A stretch of 64,000 nucleotides of DNA from Ottowia sp. SB7-C50 (GTDB lineage: Bacteria; Pseudomonadota; Gammaproteobacteria; Burkholderiales; Burkholderiaceae_C): positions 2,108,001-2,172,000 of the forward strand of contig NZ_CP136995.1 of assembly GCF_033110285.1 (NCBI RefSeq). Direction: 5' to 3'. A model generated the notes under the pieces. That model worked only from the letters and a program-made list of their open reading frames with translations. It did not search any database and was not told the origin of the DNA. Position 1 is the stretch's first letter. Every line of letters begins with the position of its first letter. The translations under genes and the position numbers were made by a program. Below, piece after piece: positions 1 to 9,680 of this stretch.

Positions 1-167
1 TTGTAGTAATTGAATTGCAGCACTGCAGGCGCGAAGGAGTCAAATGGGTGCCGTAGATATTGCTCATGCGCCGGGATTCGGTCGTAGCGCATTAATGGCT
101 GTCTTTCTAGCAAAACCTGCGTTACCGAAATAGGCACCCTTGTAGGCAGGTGCCATGACAACGCCCG

Positions 168-1019
168 TCAACGGGCGTGGCCGCCCAATTCACGCAGTCG
201 AGACGCCATGACGTCCCGGTCGCTCGCGTCGCCCGACTCCCGCAGGTACAGCGCCAGATCTTCGGCCGCCCGGCGGGCCTCCCCCAATTCGGCCAGCGCC
301 AGGCCGCGGTCGCGGTATTCGACCCAGGCCTCGGGCAGCAGCGTGACCAGCCGGTCCTGCACACGGACAAAGCGGCGCCAGTCCTCCTGCGTGCGGTGAA
401 TGTCCTGCAGGTTGCGCAGCATGCGCGCCAGGATCAGCCGGGGGCCGACCGGGCGCAGGTACGGGGCCAGCGCCCGGTCGTCGCGGGGCAGGCCCGCCAG
501 GTCGGGGCGCCATTCCTCGACGCGGTCGCGCAGCTCGGCGCGGTCCAGCGACTGGCCGGTGAACGGGTCGATCACCACCCGACCTTCGGCCAGCTTGACC
601 TGCACCAGAAAATGCCCTGGAAAGCCCACGCCCTCGGCGCGCAAACCCAGGCCCTGCGCCAGTTCCAGCCACAGTACCGCCAGCGAGATCGGAATGCCGC
701 GCCGCGTATGCAGCACCACGTGGATCAGGCTGTTGTCCGGGTTGTAGTAGTCGTTGACGTTGCCGGCAAAGCCCAGGTCGCCGAAAAAGAACTGGCCCAG
801 CGCGCGCAAGCGTTCCATGGGGTCGGCGTCGGCGGCCACGCGCCGCCGCAGGCGATCGGCCAGTTGATCGATGTCGTGCATGACCTGCTGCACGTCCAGA
901 TCAGGGTAGTCGTCTTGGCCGAGCGTGGCGGCGGCCTCCAGCAGCGGCAGGCCTTCGTCGCGCTGCACCAGGCTGGCGAAATAGGCCAGCGGCGTGGGGG
1001 CGGAAAAATCGAACTGCAT
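168..1019 (-). CDS. SirB1-family protein (transglutaminase-like fold plus TPR)
   Basis: About 283 residues. The N-terminal two thirds match the SirB1/transglutaminase-like family: a conserved stretch around DYYNPDNSLIHVVLHTRRG is followed by PISLAVLW and a later GFPGHFLVQV segment. The C-terminal part (VEYRDRGLALAELGEARRA and on) looks like a TPR repeat. I chose the ATG that gives MQFDFSAP; a longer upstream start would add only a low-complexity stretch. Members lie next to core genes in many proteobacteria and their biochemical role is not firmly known. The stop codon lies inside a small GC hairpin (161-178) without a T tract. The gene is followed closely upstream by murJ on the same strand (53 bp gap), so the two may be co-transcribed. 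Confidence 0.85.
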   Translation of the reverse strand: MQFDFSAPTPLAYFASLVQRDEGLPLLEAAATLGQDDYPDLDVQQVMHDIDQLADRLRRRVAADADPMERLRALGQFFFGDLGFAGNVNDYYNPDNSLIHVVLHTRRGIPISLAVLWLELAQGLGLRAEGVGFPGHFLVQVKLAEGRVVIDPFTGQSLDRAELRDRVEEWRPDLAGLPRDDRALAPYLRPVGPRLILARMLRNLQDIHRTQEDWRRFVRVQDRLVTLLPEAWVEYRDRGLALAELGEARRAAEDLALYLRESGDASDRDVMASRLRELGGHAR

Positions 1020-1071
1020 GCCGCTTTGTACCGGGCCGGCGCAGGGCACGTCAATGTCGGGCCGCGATCTT

Positions 1072-2631
1072 TCAGCGCCGCAGCAACTGGCGCAGCTTCA
1101 GCCCCGACGCCAGCAACGCGCCGAAGTAGATCAGCACCGCACCCAGGATCATCGCGGCCAGCAGCCCCATCCGCATGCCGCTGTGCGCGCGCAGCGCCAC
1201 CCAGTCGAAGCGTTCGGCGCCCCACAGCAGGAACGCCGTCATGAGTGCGGTGGCGCCGATGAGCTGGGCCGCAAACACGGGCCAACCCGGCTGGGGCCGG
1301 TAGCTGCCGCGGCGGATCAGGCCGATCAGCAGCCACAGCGCGTTGACCAGGGCGCCCAGGCTGATGGACAGCGTGAGCGCCGCATGGCGCAGGTGCGGCA
1401 CGAGGATAAGGTTGAACACCTGCGTCAGCACCAGCACGCCGATGGCGATCTTGACCGGCGTGCGGATGTCCAGGCTGGCGTAGTAGCCCGGCGCCAGCAC
1501 CTTGACGGCCACCAGCCCCAGCAGGCCTATGCCATAGCAGGCGAGCGCCACGCTGACCTGCCCGACGTCGTTGTCGGAGAAGGCGCCGCGATGGAACAGC
1601 GTGGCGATCAGCGGTGTGGCAAAGGCTAGCAGCGCCGCCGCGCACGGCAGCGCCAGCAGCACGACCAGTCGCAGGCCCCAGTCCAGCATCTGCGAATAGC
1701 GCGCTGCGTCGCCGCTCGCGCGCGCGGCTGCCAGTTGCGGCGTCAGCACCACGCCCAGCGCCACGCCCAGCAACGCGGTAGGAAACTCCATCAAGCGGTC
1801 GGCATACCAGACCCAGGTGACGCTGCCGGCGGCCAGGTGCGAAGCGATCTGCGTGTTGATGAGCAGCGACAGTTGCGCCACCCCCACGCCCAGGAGCGCC
1901 GGCAGCATCAGCGTCAGCACCTGGCGCACGCCCGCATCGCGCCAGGCGGCGCGCACGCGCCCCCAGGTCAAGCCGATGCGCGGCAGCAGGCCCAGGCGGC
2001 GCAGCGCCGGGATCTGCACGCCCAACTGCAGAATGCCGCCCAGCATCACCCCTGCAGCCATGGCGTAGATGGGCTCGATGCCCATGCGCGCGAACCACGG
2101 CGCACCCAGCCAAGCGGCCCCGATCATCGCCACGTTCAGCAGCACCGGCGTGGCGGCCGGTACGGCAAAGTGCTTCCAGGTGTTGAGGATCCCGGCCGAA
2201 AACGCCACCAGCGACATGCAGCCGATGTACGGAAACATCCAGCGTGTCATCAACACCCCGGCGTCGAAGCTCCTGGCGTCCAGCCCGCTGGCCAACGCCC
2301 ACACCAGCAGCGGTGCGGCCACGATGCCCACCACGCAGGTCGCCAGCAGCGCCCACGTCAGCGCCGTGGCCACGTCGTCGATCAGCACCTTGGTGGCCGC
2401 GTCGCCATCGAGCGCCTTGCTGGCGGCCAGCACGGGCACGAAGGCCTGGCTGAAAGCCCCTTCGCCAAACAGCCGCCGCAGCAGGTTGGGGATGCGAAAG
2501 GCCACGTTGAAGGCATCCGTCAGGCCGCTCACCCCAAAGGCCGACGCCATCAGCAGGTCGCGCACCAACCCGGTGACGCGCGACACCAGCGTCAGCAGGG
2601 AAACGGTAGAAGCGGCTTTGAAAAGACTCAC
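1072..2631 (-). CDS. murJ: Lipid II flippase MurJ (MviN)
   Basis: A 519-residue polytopic inner-membrane protein of the MOP exporter superfamily, expected to flip lipid-linked peptidoglycan precursor (lipid II) to the periplasm. The N-terminus has the family signature SLLTLVSRVTGLVRD followed by FRIPNLLRRLFGEGAFSQAF, and about 14 hydrophobic segments follow. I prefer the GTG start at 2631 (VSLFKAAST), which has an AAGG ribosome site just upstream and gives the usual 510-525 aa length; the open frame extends further but lacks homology there. It is the gene nearest the decayed insertion sequences at 2.7-3.3 kb, which lie in its upstream region and may have altered its promoter. Confidence 0.95.
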   Translation of the reverse strand: MSLFKAASTVSLLTLVSRVTGLVRDLLMASAFGVSGLTDAFNVAFRIPNLLRRLFGEGAFSQAFVPVLAASKALDGDAATKVLIDDVATALTWALLATCVVGIVAAPLLVWALASGLDARSFDAGVLMTRWMFPYIGCMSLVAFSAGILNTWKHFAVPAATPVLLNVAMIGAAWLGAPWFARMGIEPIYAMAAGVMLGGILQLGVQIPALRRLGLLPRIGLTWGRVRAAWRDAGVRQVLTLMLPALLGVGVAQLSLLINTQIASHLAAGSVTWVWYADRLMEFPTALLGVALGVVLTPQLAAARASGDAARYSQMLDWGLRLVVLLALPCAAALLAFATPLIATLFHRGAFSDNDVGQVSVALACYGIGLLGLVAVKVLAPGYYASLDIRTPVKIAIGVLVLTQVFNLILVPHLRHAALTLSISLGALVNALWLLIGLIRRGSYRPQPGWPVFAAQLIGATALMTAFLLWGAERFDWVALRAHSGMRMGLLAAMILGAVLIYFGALLASGLKLRQLLRR

Positions 2632-2739
2632 GAAAGACCTTGTGGCGAGGCGCGAGTGTAGCCAGTGGAGTTGGACTTGGAGTTCCCGTCGTCTCACGGA
2701 CGGTCAAGCGCAGAAAATTCGGCGCACGTTCAGCGGTGC

Positions 2740-2982
2740 TCGCCACCCGAGATTGCTCTGATTTTCCTTGATTGACCTGCTCGAACGCATTGGGTGGAAG
2801 ATAGGCAAAGCCGGCCCAGGTGGACGATGCGTGATATCGGCGGCCCAGAGCGTCGATTTGGCTGCGTGGCGACAAGCTGGCGATTGACCATAACGGTCGC
2901 TGGCTTGGCCTCAGGATCGCGCCGTGTGATGCCTTGCAGTCCCCACGGCGCATCAGGCGTTCGATGCCCTTTTTGTTGACGA
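2740..2982 (-). pseudogene. IS3-family transposase (orfB) remnant, multiply frameshifted
   Basis: On the minus strand the three frames together give a broken IS3-type OrfB integrase segment: VNKKGIERLMR, then GLQGITRRDPEAKPATVMVN with RQLVATQPNRR in a second frame, then WAADITH and STWAGFAYL. These match the usual order of the IS3 HTH-21 region and the start of the rve core (first catalytic Asp in the ADIT segment). At least three frame changes and both ends missing show it is dead. It lies just upstream of murJ and is interrupted by the IS5-like fragment at 2987-3254. Confidence 0.7.
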
Positions 2983-2986
2983 TTAG

Positions 2987-3254
2987 AGAAACGCTGATCA
3001 AGCGGCCGTGGGGGTTGCGAAGGTTCGCTACCGCGGCCTGGCCAAGAACGCCAACCGGGCATTCACGGAGCTGGCGATGGTCAATCTGCACATGGCTGCC
3101 AGGCGCGTGCCGGCATTGGTGCGCCCGTAGTTGACGCAACGCGGCCACAATAGGCCGCAGATCAGATCACAGGGAGCCAGCTGTCCCCGAAGTGCAGCAC
3201 CTCAACGACGTTTAGCAGGCAGCAGCGCGTAGCGATTGCTTGATCAGCGTTTAC
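2987..3254 (+). mobile_element. Internally deleted IS5-family element with terminal repeats
   Basis: Two perfect 15-bp inverted repeats, AAACGCTGATCAAGC at 2989-3003 and its complement at 3238-3252, bound a 268-bp unit. It is flanked by TTAG at 2983-2986 and 3255-3258, which fits the YTAR target duplication of IS5-group elements. Just inside the left end the plus strand (2999-3130) encodes the C-terminus of an IS5-type transposase (VAKVRYRGLAKNANRAF..., then TAG). Everything upstream of that in the transposase is gone, so this is a deletion derivative that can only move if helped in trans. Confidence 0.7.
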
Positions 3255-3271
3255 TTAGCAGTTGAGATCGT

Positions 3272-3877
3272 TCAGATGCATGCACCAAACTTCCCCAAGC
3301 GGTGATAAGACGGCGGCTTGGACTGCAGATCGGACCAGATTAGATCGACGTGGCGCACCGTCCAGCGGACGGGCTCAGGCAGCGGCGTCGGCGTGGTGTG
3401 CTCGGCGCGGCGCAAGGTCGTCAGGTGCGGCTGCCAACCTTGCGTGGCGGCGGGCAAACCCACCTGGCGCGCCAGCAATGCAGTAGCGTGATGCAGCGCC
3501 TCCAGTTCGGGTGTGCACTGGGGCAGCAGCACGGCGATGGTGCCGCTGGGCGCTTGCCAAAGGGCTGTCTGCGTCAGGCTGATGCCGAACGGTTCAAAGC
3601 GCAGCGTCGCCAGCGCGTCCAGCCAATCGCGCTCGTGTGGCGCATCGACCTGATTAAAGAACTGCAGCGTGATGTGCATGCGCTCTGGCACAGGGTGCAA
3701 GCGGCGCGGCAGGCCGGGCCAGCGCTGGCGTTCGGCGTCGATGGCGGCGCAGGCTTCGGGCGGCAGGAACAGCGCGGTGAACAGGCGGCGGGGCGGCGCG
3801 GGTTGATGCAATTCGTTCATGGCGAACAGCGCGGGCTGAAGCAACGGATCGTGAAGGGCGACGCGGCGACGGGCCAT
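3272..3877 (-). CDS. thpR: RNA 2',3'-cyclic phosphodiesterase (2'-5' RNA ligase family)
   Basis: About 201 residues with the two HxT/S motifs of the 2H phosphoesterase superfamily: HITLQF about a third of the way in and HLTTLRR near the C-terminus. The family start RLFTALFLPPEACAAI is present. Members hydrolyse 2',3'-cyclic phosphates at RNA ends and ligate tRNA halves in vitro. The start is uncertain: ATG at 3877 (3 bp after the dnaE2 stop) and ATG at 3820 (MNELHQ) are both possible and neither has a strong ribosome site. The gene follows dnaE2 directly on the same strand and is probably expressed by read-through. Confidence 0.85.
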   Translation of the reverse strand: MARRRVALHDPLLQPALFAMNELHQPAPPRRLFTALFLPPEACAAIDAERQRWPGLPRRLHPVPERMHITLQFFNQVDAPHERDWLDALATLRFEPFGISLTQTALWQAPSGTIAVLLPQCTPELEALHHATALLARQVGLPAATQGWQPHLTTLRRAEHTTPTPLPEPVRWTVRHVDLIWSDLQSKPPSYHRLGKFGACI

Positions 3878-3879
3878 GG

Positions 3880-6800
3880 TCAATGAAAGTCGCGGCTGGT
3901 CGTCAAACCGGCGATGCGGCCGAGCAGCGGTGTGAGGTCAACAAAGCGCCGCGCGATCAGGTGGCGCACGTGGCGGTCGCTGTCCGCGCCAAGTTGCCAT
4001 TCGCCCTGCACCGCCAGCAAGCGCGCGCGCAGCAAGGCGTTGCGCTGCGGCTCGTCGGCACGCAGGCTTTTCCAGACGATGACGTTGACCGGGCCGGTTT
4101 CGTCTTCCAGCGTGACGAAGATGGTGCCCTTGGCGGTGGCTGGCTGCTGGCGACCGATGACGATGCCGCAGGCGCGCACCTGTTCGCCGTGCGGCACCGC
4201 CTTCAGTTCCTCCGCGCTTTTCAGGTGCCAGCGCTTCAATCGCGGCCGCAGCAATGCCACGGGATGGCGCCGCAGCGTGAGGCCGAGCGCGGCGTAGTCG
4301 TGCACGATTTCCTCGCCTTCGGGCGCGGCGGCCAGCGAGAGCGGCGCCTCGTTGATGGGCGCGTCGCGCAGCAACTCGGGCGCGGTTTTCAGCGCCGCCC
4401 CCTGCCACACCTGCTGACGCCGGTGCCCGGCCAGGCTGCGCAGCGCGTCGGCGGCGGCGAGCTGGTTGAGATCGCGCGTGTCCAACCCGGCACGCCGCGC
4501 CAGGTCGTCGACGCTGGCAAAGGCTTGATGGGCGCGCGCGGCCTCAATGCGGTGGGCTGCTTCTTTGCTCAAGCCTTGCACCAGGCGCAGGCCGAGGCGC
4601 ACGGCCGGACGGCTTCGCTCCCTCGCCCCTGCCCTCTCCCGCAAGGCGGGAGAGGGGGCAAGAGAAAGTGAATCAGGTGCGGCCTGCGCGGATTCAATGA
4701 AATCATGATCTGACCCCAATCTGTCTTCCAGCGCGCAATCCCAGCCGCTCACCGTCACATCAGGCGGTAGCACGACCACGTCATGCCGCTTGGCATCCTG
4801 CACCAGTTGCGCGGGGCCGTAAAAGCCCATGGGCTGCGAGTTGAGCATCGCCGCCAGAAACGCCTCGGGTTCATGGCATTTCAGCCAGCTGCTTTCATAC
4901 GCGATCAGGGCGAAGCTGTAGGCATGGCTTTCGGGGAAACCGTACTCGCCGAAGCCCAAAATTTGCCTGAAGATGCTGTCGGCAAATTCGGCGCTGTAGC
5001 CGCGCTCTCGCATGCCGTCTTTCAATTCCGCCTCGAACTTGTGCACGCCGCCGTGCCGCTTCCATGCCGCCATGGAGCGGCGCAGCTGATCGGCGCGCTC
5101 GGCCGAAAAACCGCCAGCGATGATGGCTATCTCCATCACCTGTTCCTGGAAGATCGGAATGCCCAATGTGCGCTCCAGCGCCTTCTTCAGTGCCGGTTCG
5201 GCGCCGGGCGGTTCGTGTGACGAACGCTCGCACTTGTAAGTCTTGTCGCGTGCCCATCGCTCGCGCGCCTGCAGATACGGGTGCACCATGCCGCCGCTGA
5301 TCGGCCCGGGCCGCACGATGGCGACCTGCACCACCAGGTCGTAGAAAACGGCCGGCCTGAGGCGCGGCAGCATCGACATCTGCGCCCGGCTTTCGATCTG
5401 GAAGGTGCCCACCGTGTCGGCGCGCTGAATCATTTGGTAGGTCTTCTCGCAGTCGCGCGGGATGTCGGGGCGCGTGAAAGCCCGGCCATGTCGGTGTGCC
5501 ACCATGGCCAGGCATCGCCGCAGCGCAGTGAGCATGCCCAGCGCCAGCACATCCACCTTCATCATGCCCAGCGCTTTCAGGTCGTCCTTGTCCCACTGGA
5601 TGACTTGCCGATCGGCCATGGCGGCGTTTTCGACCGGCACGAGGCGCACCAGCGGCGGCTCGGTCAGCACGAAGCCGCCGACGTGCTGGCTCAAGTGGCG
5701 TGGCGCGCCGCGCAGTTGCTCGGTCAATTCCAGCCACAGCCCGGCCAGGCGCGGCGCGATGGCGGCGCCCACGGTCTGCGCCAGATCGCCCAAACGGTGC
5801 GCGGCCAGGCCGTCGTCGAACCAGTGGTGGTCTTTGGCAAAGGCGTCGATCAGCCGCTCATCCACGCCCAGCGCCTTGCCCACATCGCGCAGGGCGCTGC
5901 GTCTTCTGTAGCAGATCACGGTGGCCGCCAGCGCGGCGCGGTCGCGCCCGTATTTGCGATAGATGTACTGGATGACTTCCTCGCGCCGCTCGTGCTCGAA
6001 ATCGACGTCAATGTCGGGCGGCTCGTTGCGGCGTTGGCGGCTGATGAAGCGCTCCAGCAGCGGGTTCGAAACGCGCGGGTCGGCCTCGGTGATGCCCAGG
6101 CAATAGCAGACCACCGAATTGGCCGCAGATCCGCGGCCCTGGCACAGGATGCCCTGCCCACGCGCCCAGCGCACAATGTCGTGCACGGTGAGGAAGAACA
6201 TCTCGTATTGGCACTCGGCGATAAGAATGAGTTCCTTGTCGATAAAGGCCTGAACGTGTGCTGGTGTCCCTGCGGGAAAACGCCATGCCGCGCCCTCGCG
6301 TGTGAGCCGCGTCAGGGCTTCGATGGGCGTTTGGCCATCTGGCACGGTTTCCTTCGGGTAGTTGTATTTGATTTCGTCAAGCCCAAACGTGCATCGACCG
6401 GCCACATCCAGCGTGGCGGCCAGCAGCTCGGGCGCAAAGACTTCCGCCAGCCGCGCGCGCGGGCGCAAGTGGCGTTCGGCATTGGCTTGCAGTGCGAAGC
6501 CGCAGTCGGCCACCGGCTTGCCCAGGCGGATGGCCGTCATCACGTCGTGCAGGCGCTTGGCCGAACGCACGTGCAGGTGCACGTCGCCTGCGGCGGCCAG
6601 CGGCCAGCCGGTGGCTTGGCTGAGCTGCCGCAACTGCGTCAGCCAGAGCGCGTCGTCGGCATCGCCGTGCAATTCGGCCAGCAGGGTGATTTTTGAATCA
6701 AAACCGGCATGTGTCGGCGTAAACAAACACGGGTTAGATATCAATTCGATAGCGACCTGAGATTGCCGGACAGGCGACCAGAGCAGTTCGCAGGCCTGCA

Positions 6801-7355
6801 GCGCGCGCAGCGCATCGGCCAGCGATGGCAGCGTGTATTGGCCCTTGGGCGCGGCGCGGCGGCAGGCGCTGATGAAGCTGCACAAATCGCCCCAGCCTTG
6901 CAGGTCGCGCGCCAACGTCACCAAGGTGCCTTGTCCTTCAAAGCGGAATTCGCTGCCGACCAGCAGCTTGAGCGGCTCGTACGCGCCCAGGGCTGCGCGT
7001 GCGGCCTGCAGTTGCAGCAGATCGGCGTCGGCTTCGCCGGCTTCAAGCGCTGTCTGAGCATCTTTTCGCGCCTTCCACGCCCGTACCACGCCAGCGACCG
7101 AGCACTCGTCGGTGATGGCCAGCGCCGTGTAGCCCAGGCCCAGGCGCGGCGCACCAGGTCTTCGGGGCTGCTGGCGCCGCGCTGAAAGCTGAAGTGCGTG
7201 AGGCAATGCAGTTCGGCATACGGCGGCGACGCGGGCGCGGGCGGGTGAGGACGGCGCGGCAGCACGTGGATGGTGGCGCCGACGGAACGTGCACGCGCGG
7301 CTTTCTTCAGCGCTTGTGCGCGCTGGGCCATTTCCTTGCGGCTGGGCTCAGGCAT
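3880..7355 (-). pseudogene. dnaE2: Error-prone DNA polymerase DnaE2 (ImuC), single frameshift near the N-terminus
   Basis: A C-family polymerase alpha subunit of the DnaE2/ImuC type, the catalytic partner of ImuA and ImuB in damage-induced mutagenesis. The main frame (7206 to 3880) holds most of the PHP domain, the catalytic PPDIDVDFEHERR motif, and the helix-hairpin-helix and OB regions. The true N-terminus (YAELHCLTHFSFQRGASS) is in another frame that starts at 7355. The frames join at 7134-7143, where one C appears to be missing from the codons for RRAWALGYTAL. The ATG at 7355 overlaps the imuB stop by 8 bp, which argues for coupled translation and for 7355 as the ancestral start. As read, the product would be truncated or restarted; this is either real loss or a sequence error. 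Confidence 0.85.
4621..4665. repeat. Palindromic repeat inserted in frame in dnaE2
   Basis: A hairpin of CCCTCTCCCGC (4632-4642) and its complement (4646-4656), preceded by CCTCGCCCCTG. It resembles the unit at 36382-36432. In dnaE2 it encodes a Ser/Ala/Pro/Arg-rich stretch (LSLAPSPALRERAGARERS) between the DNA-polymerase core and the helix-hairpin-helix region, where relatives normally have a short linker. Confidence 0.6.
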
Positions 7356-8823
7356 ACAGGCCTTGCAGAAACCAGCGCGGTCGCCCGCCTGCGTCGTGCC
7401 GGGCCGAGGTGGCGCGTTCGCGGTAGATCCACAGCAGTTCGGCGGCGGGGTTCTGCGCGATGTAGTAGTCGCGCGCGGCGGGCCGGGGTGAATCGCGCTG
7501 CGCTTGATCGGGCGCCTGCGGCCACCAGCCGGCTTCGACGCGGCGCGGGCCCGTCAGCAGCCGCAGCGGGCCGCCATGGCAGGGCTGACCGTCGGCTTGC
7601 AGGTCCAGCGGCAGCGGCTCGCGCAGCAGCCAGGTGGGCGCCAAGGCGTCGGGCAGATGGGCGGCGCCGCCTTCAGCGCCATCCGCCTTCACCCGCAGGG
7701 CCGCGGGAGGGCGTGCCTTGCCGCCCTGTAAAGACTTTGCCGGCGCACGCTGCTGCTGCCTTGCAGCAACGGGCGGCAACGCTTTTTGCGCAGGCCGCCA
7801 GCCTTGCATGCATTCGGGCCGGTGGTCGGCGCGCAGCGTGGGGGTTTGCACGCTGGCCGGCCCCAGCCGCGCGCCGACGCGTTCGATGAACACGTGCAGC
7901 GGATCGCCGGTGCGCTGGTCTTCGGGCAGAAAACTGACGCTTGGCGCCCCCCAGGGCGCGGTGTCGATGCTGCGCAGACGCAGCCAGGTGGCGGGCGCCA
8001 GCATGGGCGTGTGCGCCAGCCGCTCGGCCAGCAGGCGGCGCAGGTGCGCCATGGCTTGCTGGGCCTCAGCGGTGCGGATGACGAGCGACTGCGTGGGCGG
8101 CAGTTCGCGGCCGTCCAGGCGTTTCAAATCGAGCGTCCACGACAGCTCAAAGGCCAGCACGCCCTGCTGGCGCGCGCACAGCCAGCCCTGCAGAGACGCC
8201 AGCAGCCGGGCCGCCGACCACAGCAGCGCCGGCGCATCTTCCACCCGCGCGGGCAGTTCCAGCGACTGGTCGAACCGATCGGGCAGCATGAGCCAGGGGT
8301 AGCTCTCGGGCGCCAGGCCCCAGGCGATGTCGAGCGCGCGGCGCAGATCGGGGCCGAAGCGCCGCACCATGGGCGCGCGCGGCAGGGCGTGCACGTCGCC
8401 CCAGGTGCGCAGGCCCAGCCGCGACAGCAGGGCCAGGTGCGGGCGCGCGGCGGTCAGCGTGGCCAGCGGCAGCGCGGCCGGCCGCTGCGCCGGCAGCGGC
8501 CGGCCCTGAACGCGCTGGCGCAGCACCGCCAACGCTATTATTCCTATAGCTGCTTGCGATGATTCCACGGCGACCAGAGCCGGATTTGATTGATGAATGC
8601 GGCGCAGCAGCGCCCGCTGGCCGCCCCACAGACGCAGGCTGCCCGACACCTCAAGCAGCAGCGCTTCATCCACCCACGCCACGTGCGGGGTGAACTGCAA
8701 CGCCCACCAGCCCAGCGCCTGACGCGTCGGCACGGTGGCGTCGGGCGGCGCCTCGGGTGCAGGCCGCGCAGCGCAGGCCGCGCCAGCTTCGTCAAGCGGC
8801 CACTGCAAGGCGATCCAGTGCAT
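7348..8823 (-). CDS. imuB: Y-family polymerase-like protein ImuB
   Basis: About 491 residues beginning MHWIALQWPL. ImuB is a catalytically inactive Y-family relative that bridges ImuA, DnaE2 and the beta clamp. Visible family segments include WVDEALLLEVSGSLRLWGG in the palm, AAIGIIALAVL, and the HhH/little-finger region RLGLRTWGDVHALPRAPMVRRFG. The open frame extends upstream to 9489, but that part is opposite the imuA frame and has no homology; the ATG at 8823 overlaps the imuA end by 32 bp, as in other Comamonadaceae cassettes. The 3' end overlaps dnaE2 by 8 bp. A 30-bp AT-rich patch at 8531-8560 resembles the dispersed repeat described for 24861-24920. Confidence 0.9.
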   Translation of the reverse strand: MHWIALQWPLDEAGAACAARPAPEAPPDATVPTRQALGWWALQFTPHVAWVDEALLLEVSGSLRLWGGQRALLRRIHQSNPALVAVESSQAAIGIIALAVLRQRVQGRPLPAQRPAALPLATLTAARPHLALLSRLGLRTWGDVHALPRAPMVRRFGPDLRRALDIAWGLAPESYPWLMLPDRFDQSLELPARVEDAPALLWSAARLLASLQGWLCARQQGVLAFELSWTLDLKRLDGRELPPTQSLVIRTAEAQQAMAHLRRLLAERLAHTPMLAPATWLRLRSIDTAPWGAPSVSFLPEDQRTGDPLHVFIERVGARLGPASVQTPTLRADHRPECMQGWRPAQKALPPVAARQQQRAPAKSLQGGKARPPAALRVKADGAEGGAAHLPDALAPTWLLREPLPLDLQADGQPCHGGPLRLLTGPRRVEAGWWPQAPDQAQRDSPRPAARDYYIAQNPAAELLWIYRERATSARHDAGGRPRWFLQGLYA

Positions 8824-9664
8824 GGCTTTCTTTCTGATCATCGAACCACAGCACCTGACCGCTGGCGACAGCGCCAAAGCGCGCGGCCTGCTGCTGCGCG
8901 CTGGCGGCCAGCAGTGCGCGCAGCGGCGGCGCCTGCGCGGGCAGGTGAATGGGCGCGGCAAGCGGTGGACCGCGGCGCTTGAGAATGTCCACGCACAGCG
9001 AAGGCGCGATGTCTTCGTCCACGACGGGGTTCGCCTGTGCGCGAGGGCGCACGCGGCCCTCGCCTGCGCCCCTGCTGGACGCATCACGCCAGCCCGCGCG
9101 CTCATGCGCCTGGGCCTGCACCGCCACCCGCAGACGCAGCCGCGCGCACGAGTTGGCCGCCAGCGCCGCTTCTGGTCGCAGCACGAACAGCAGGCTGTCG
9201 GCCCGCAGCGCCGCCGCCGCATGCAAGCGGCGCAGATCGGTGGCGCGCGCGCGGGGCAGCCAGGCCAGCGCGACGGCCACGTCGGCGCAGCGCAGCGCCT
9301 GCTCGGTGGCCCAGAGCTGCGCCACTGGCGTTTCGCCGCGCACCCACAGCAGCGACGAAGCTGCCAGCCCGCCCGCCGTGAAAGCGGGCAGGAACGGCTC
9401 ATGCGGCGGATTGACCAGTGCCACCGCGCCGCCGGACGCACGCTGGCGCGCCGCCACGGCGGGCAGCAGCAGCGGCCAGATGGGCGCATCGGGCGCAGCT
9501 TGCAGCAGCTCGATCAGCGCGCCCAGCGGCCAGCCGCCGCCGGGCAGTTCGGCATCGAGCGCGGCATGGCCGGTGGCGGCCACCCGCTCGGTCACGCACA
9601 GCAGTTCGTCGGCCGGCCAAACGCTGGTACTGATCGACGACGGCAAGAAAGACAAGGCACGCAT
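8792..9664 (-). CDS. imuA: ImuA, RecA-like translesion mutagenesis protein
   Basis: 290 residues. The N-terminal half (ELPGGGWPLGALIELLQ, then PLLLPAVAARQRASGGAVALVNPP) matches the RecA/SulA-like ImuA family; the Walker A motif is degenerate, as is usual for this group. It is the first gene of the imuA-imuB-dnaE2 cassette, which performs SOS-induced error-prone synthesis across lesions. The ATG at 9664 is preceded by a TTGGAG ribosome site and, 17 bp upstream, by a consensus LexA box at 9681-9696. The C-terminus overlaps the imuB start by 32 bp, so the cassette is tightly coupled. Confidence 0.88.
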   Translation of the reverse strand: MRALSFLPSSISTSVWPADELLCVTERVAATGHAALDAELPGGGWPLGALIELLQAAPDAPIWPLLLPAVAARQRASGGAVALVNPPHEPFLPAFTAGGLAASSLLWVRGETPVAQLWATEQALRCADVAVALAWLPRARATDLRRLHAAAALRADSLLFVLRPEAALAANSCARLRLRVAVQAQAHERAGWRDASSRGAGEGRVRPRAQANPVVDEDIAPSLCVDILKRRGPPLAAPIHLPAQAPPLRALLAASAQQQAARFGAVASGQVLWFDDQKESHALDRLAVAA

Positions 9665-9680
9665 TCAACACTCCAAAATA

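Noticed and set aside
44-133. A 29-codon open frame (MGAVDIAHAPGFGRS...) with a GAAGGAGT ribosome site
   Set aside because: Too short, at the window edge, no family resemblance.
161-178. Hairpin ACGCCCGT-CA-ACGGGCGT at the SirB1 gene end
   Set aside because: No T run on either strand, so not called as a terminator.
725-3148. Very long open frame on the minus strand across murJ
   Set aside because: It is the out-of-frame shadow of murJ and the SirB1-like gene in high-GC DNA; its only real content is the IS3 remnant.
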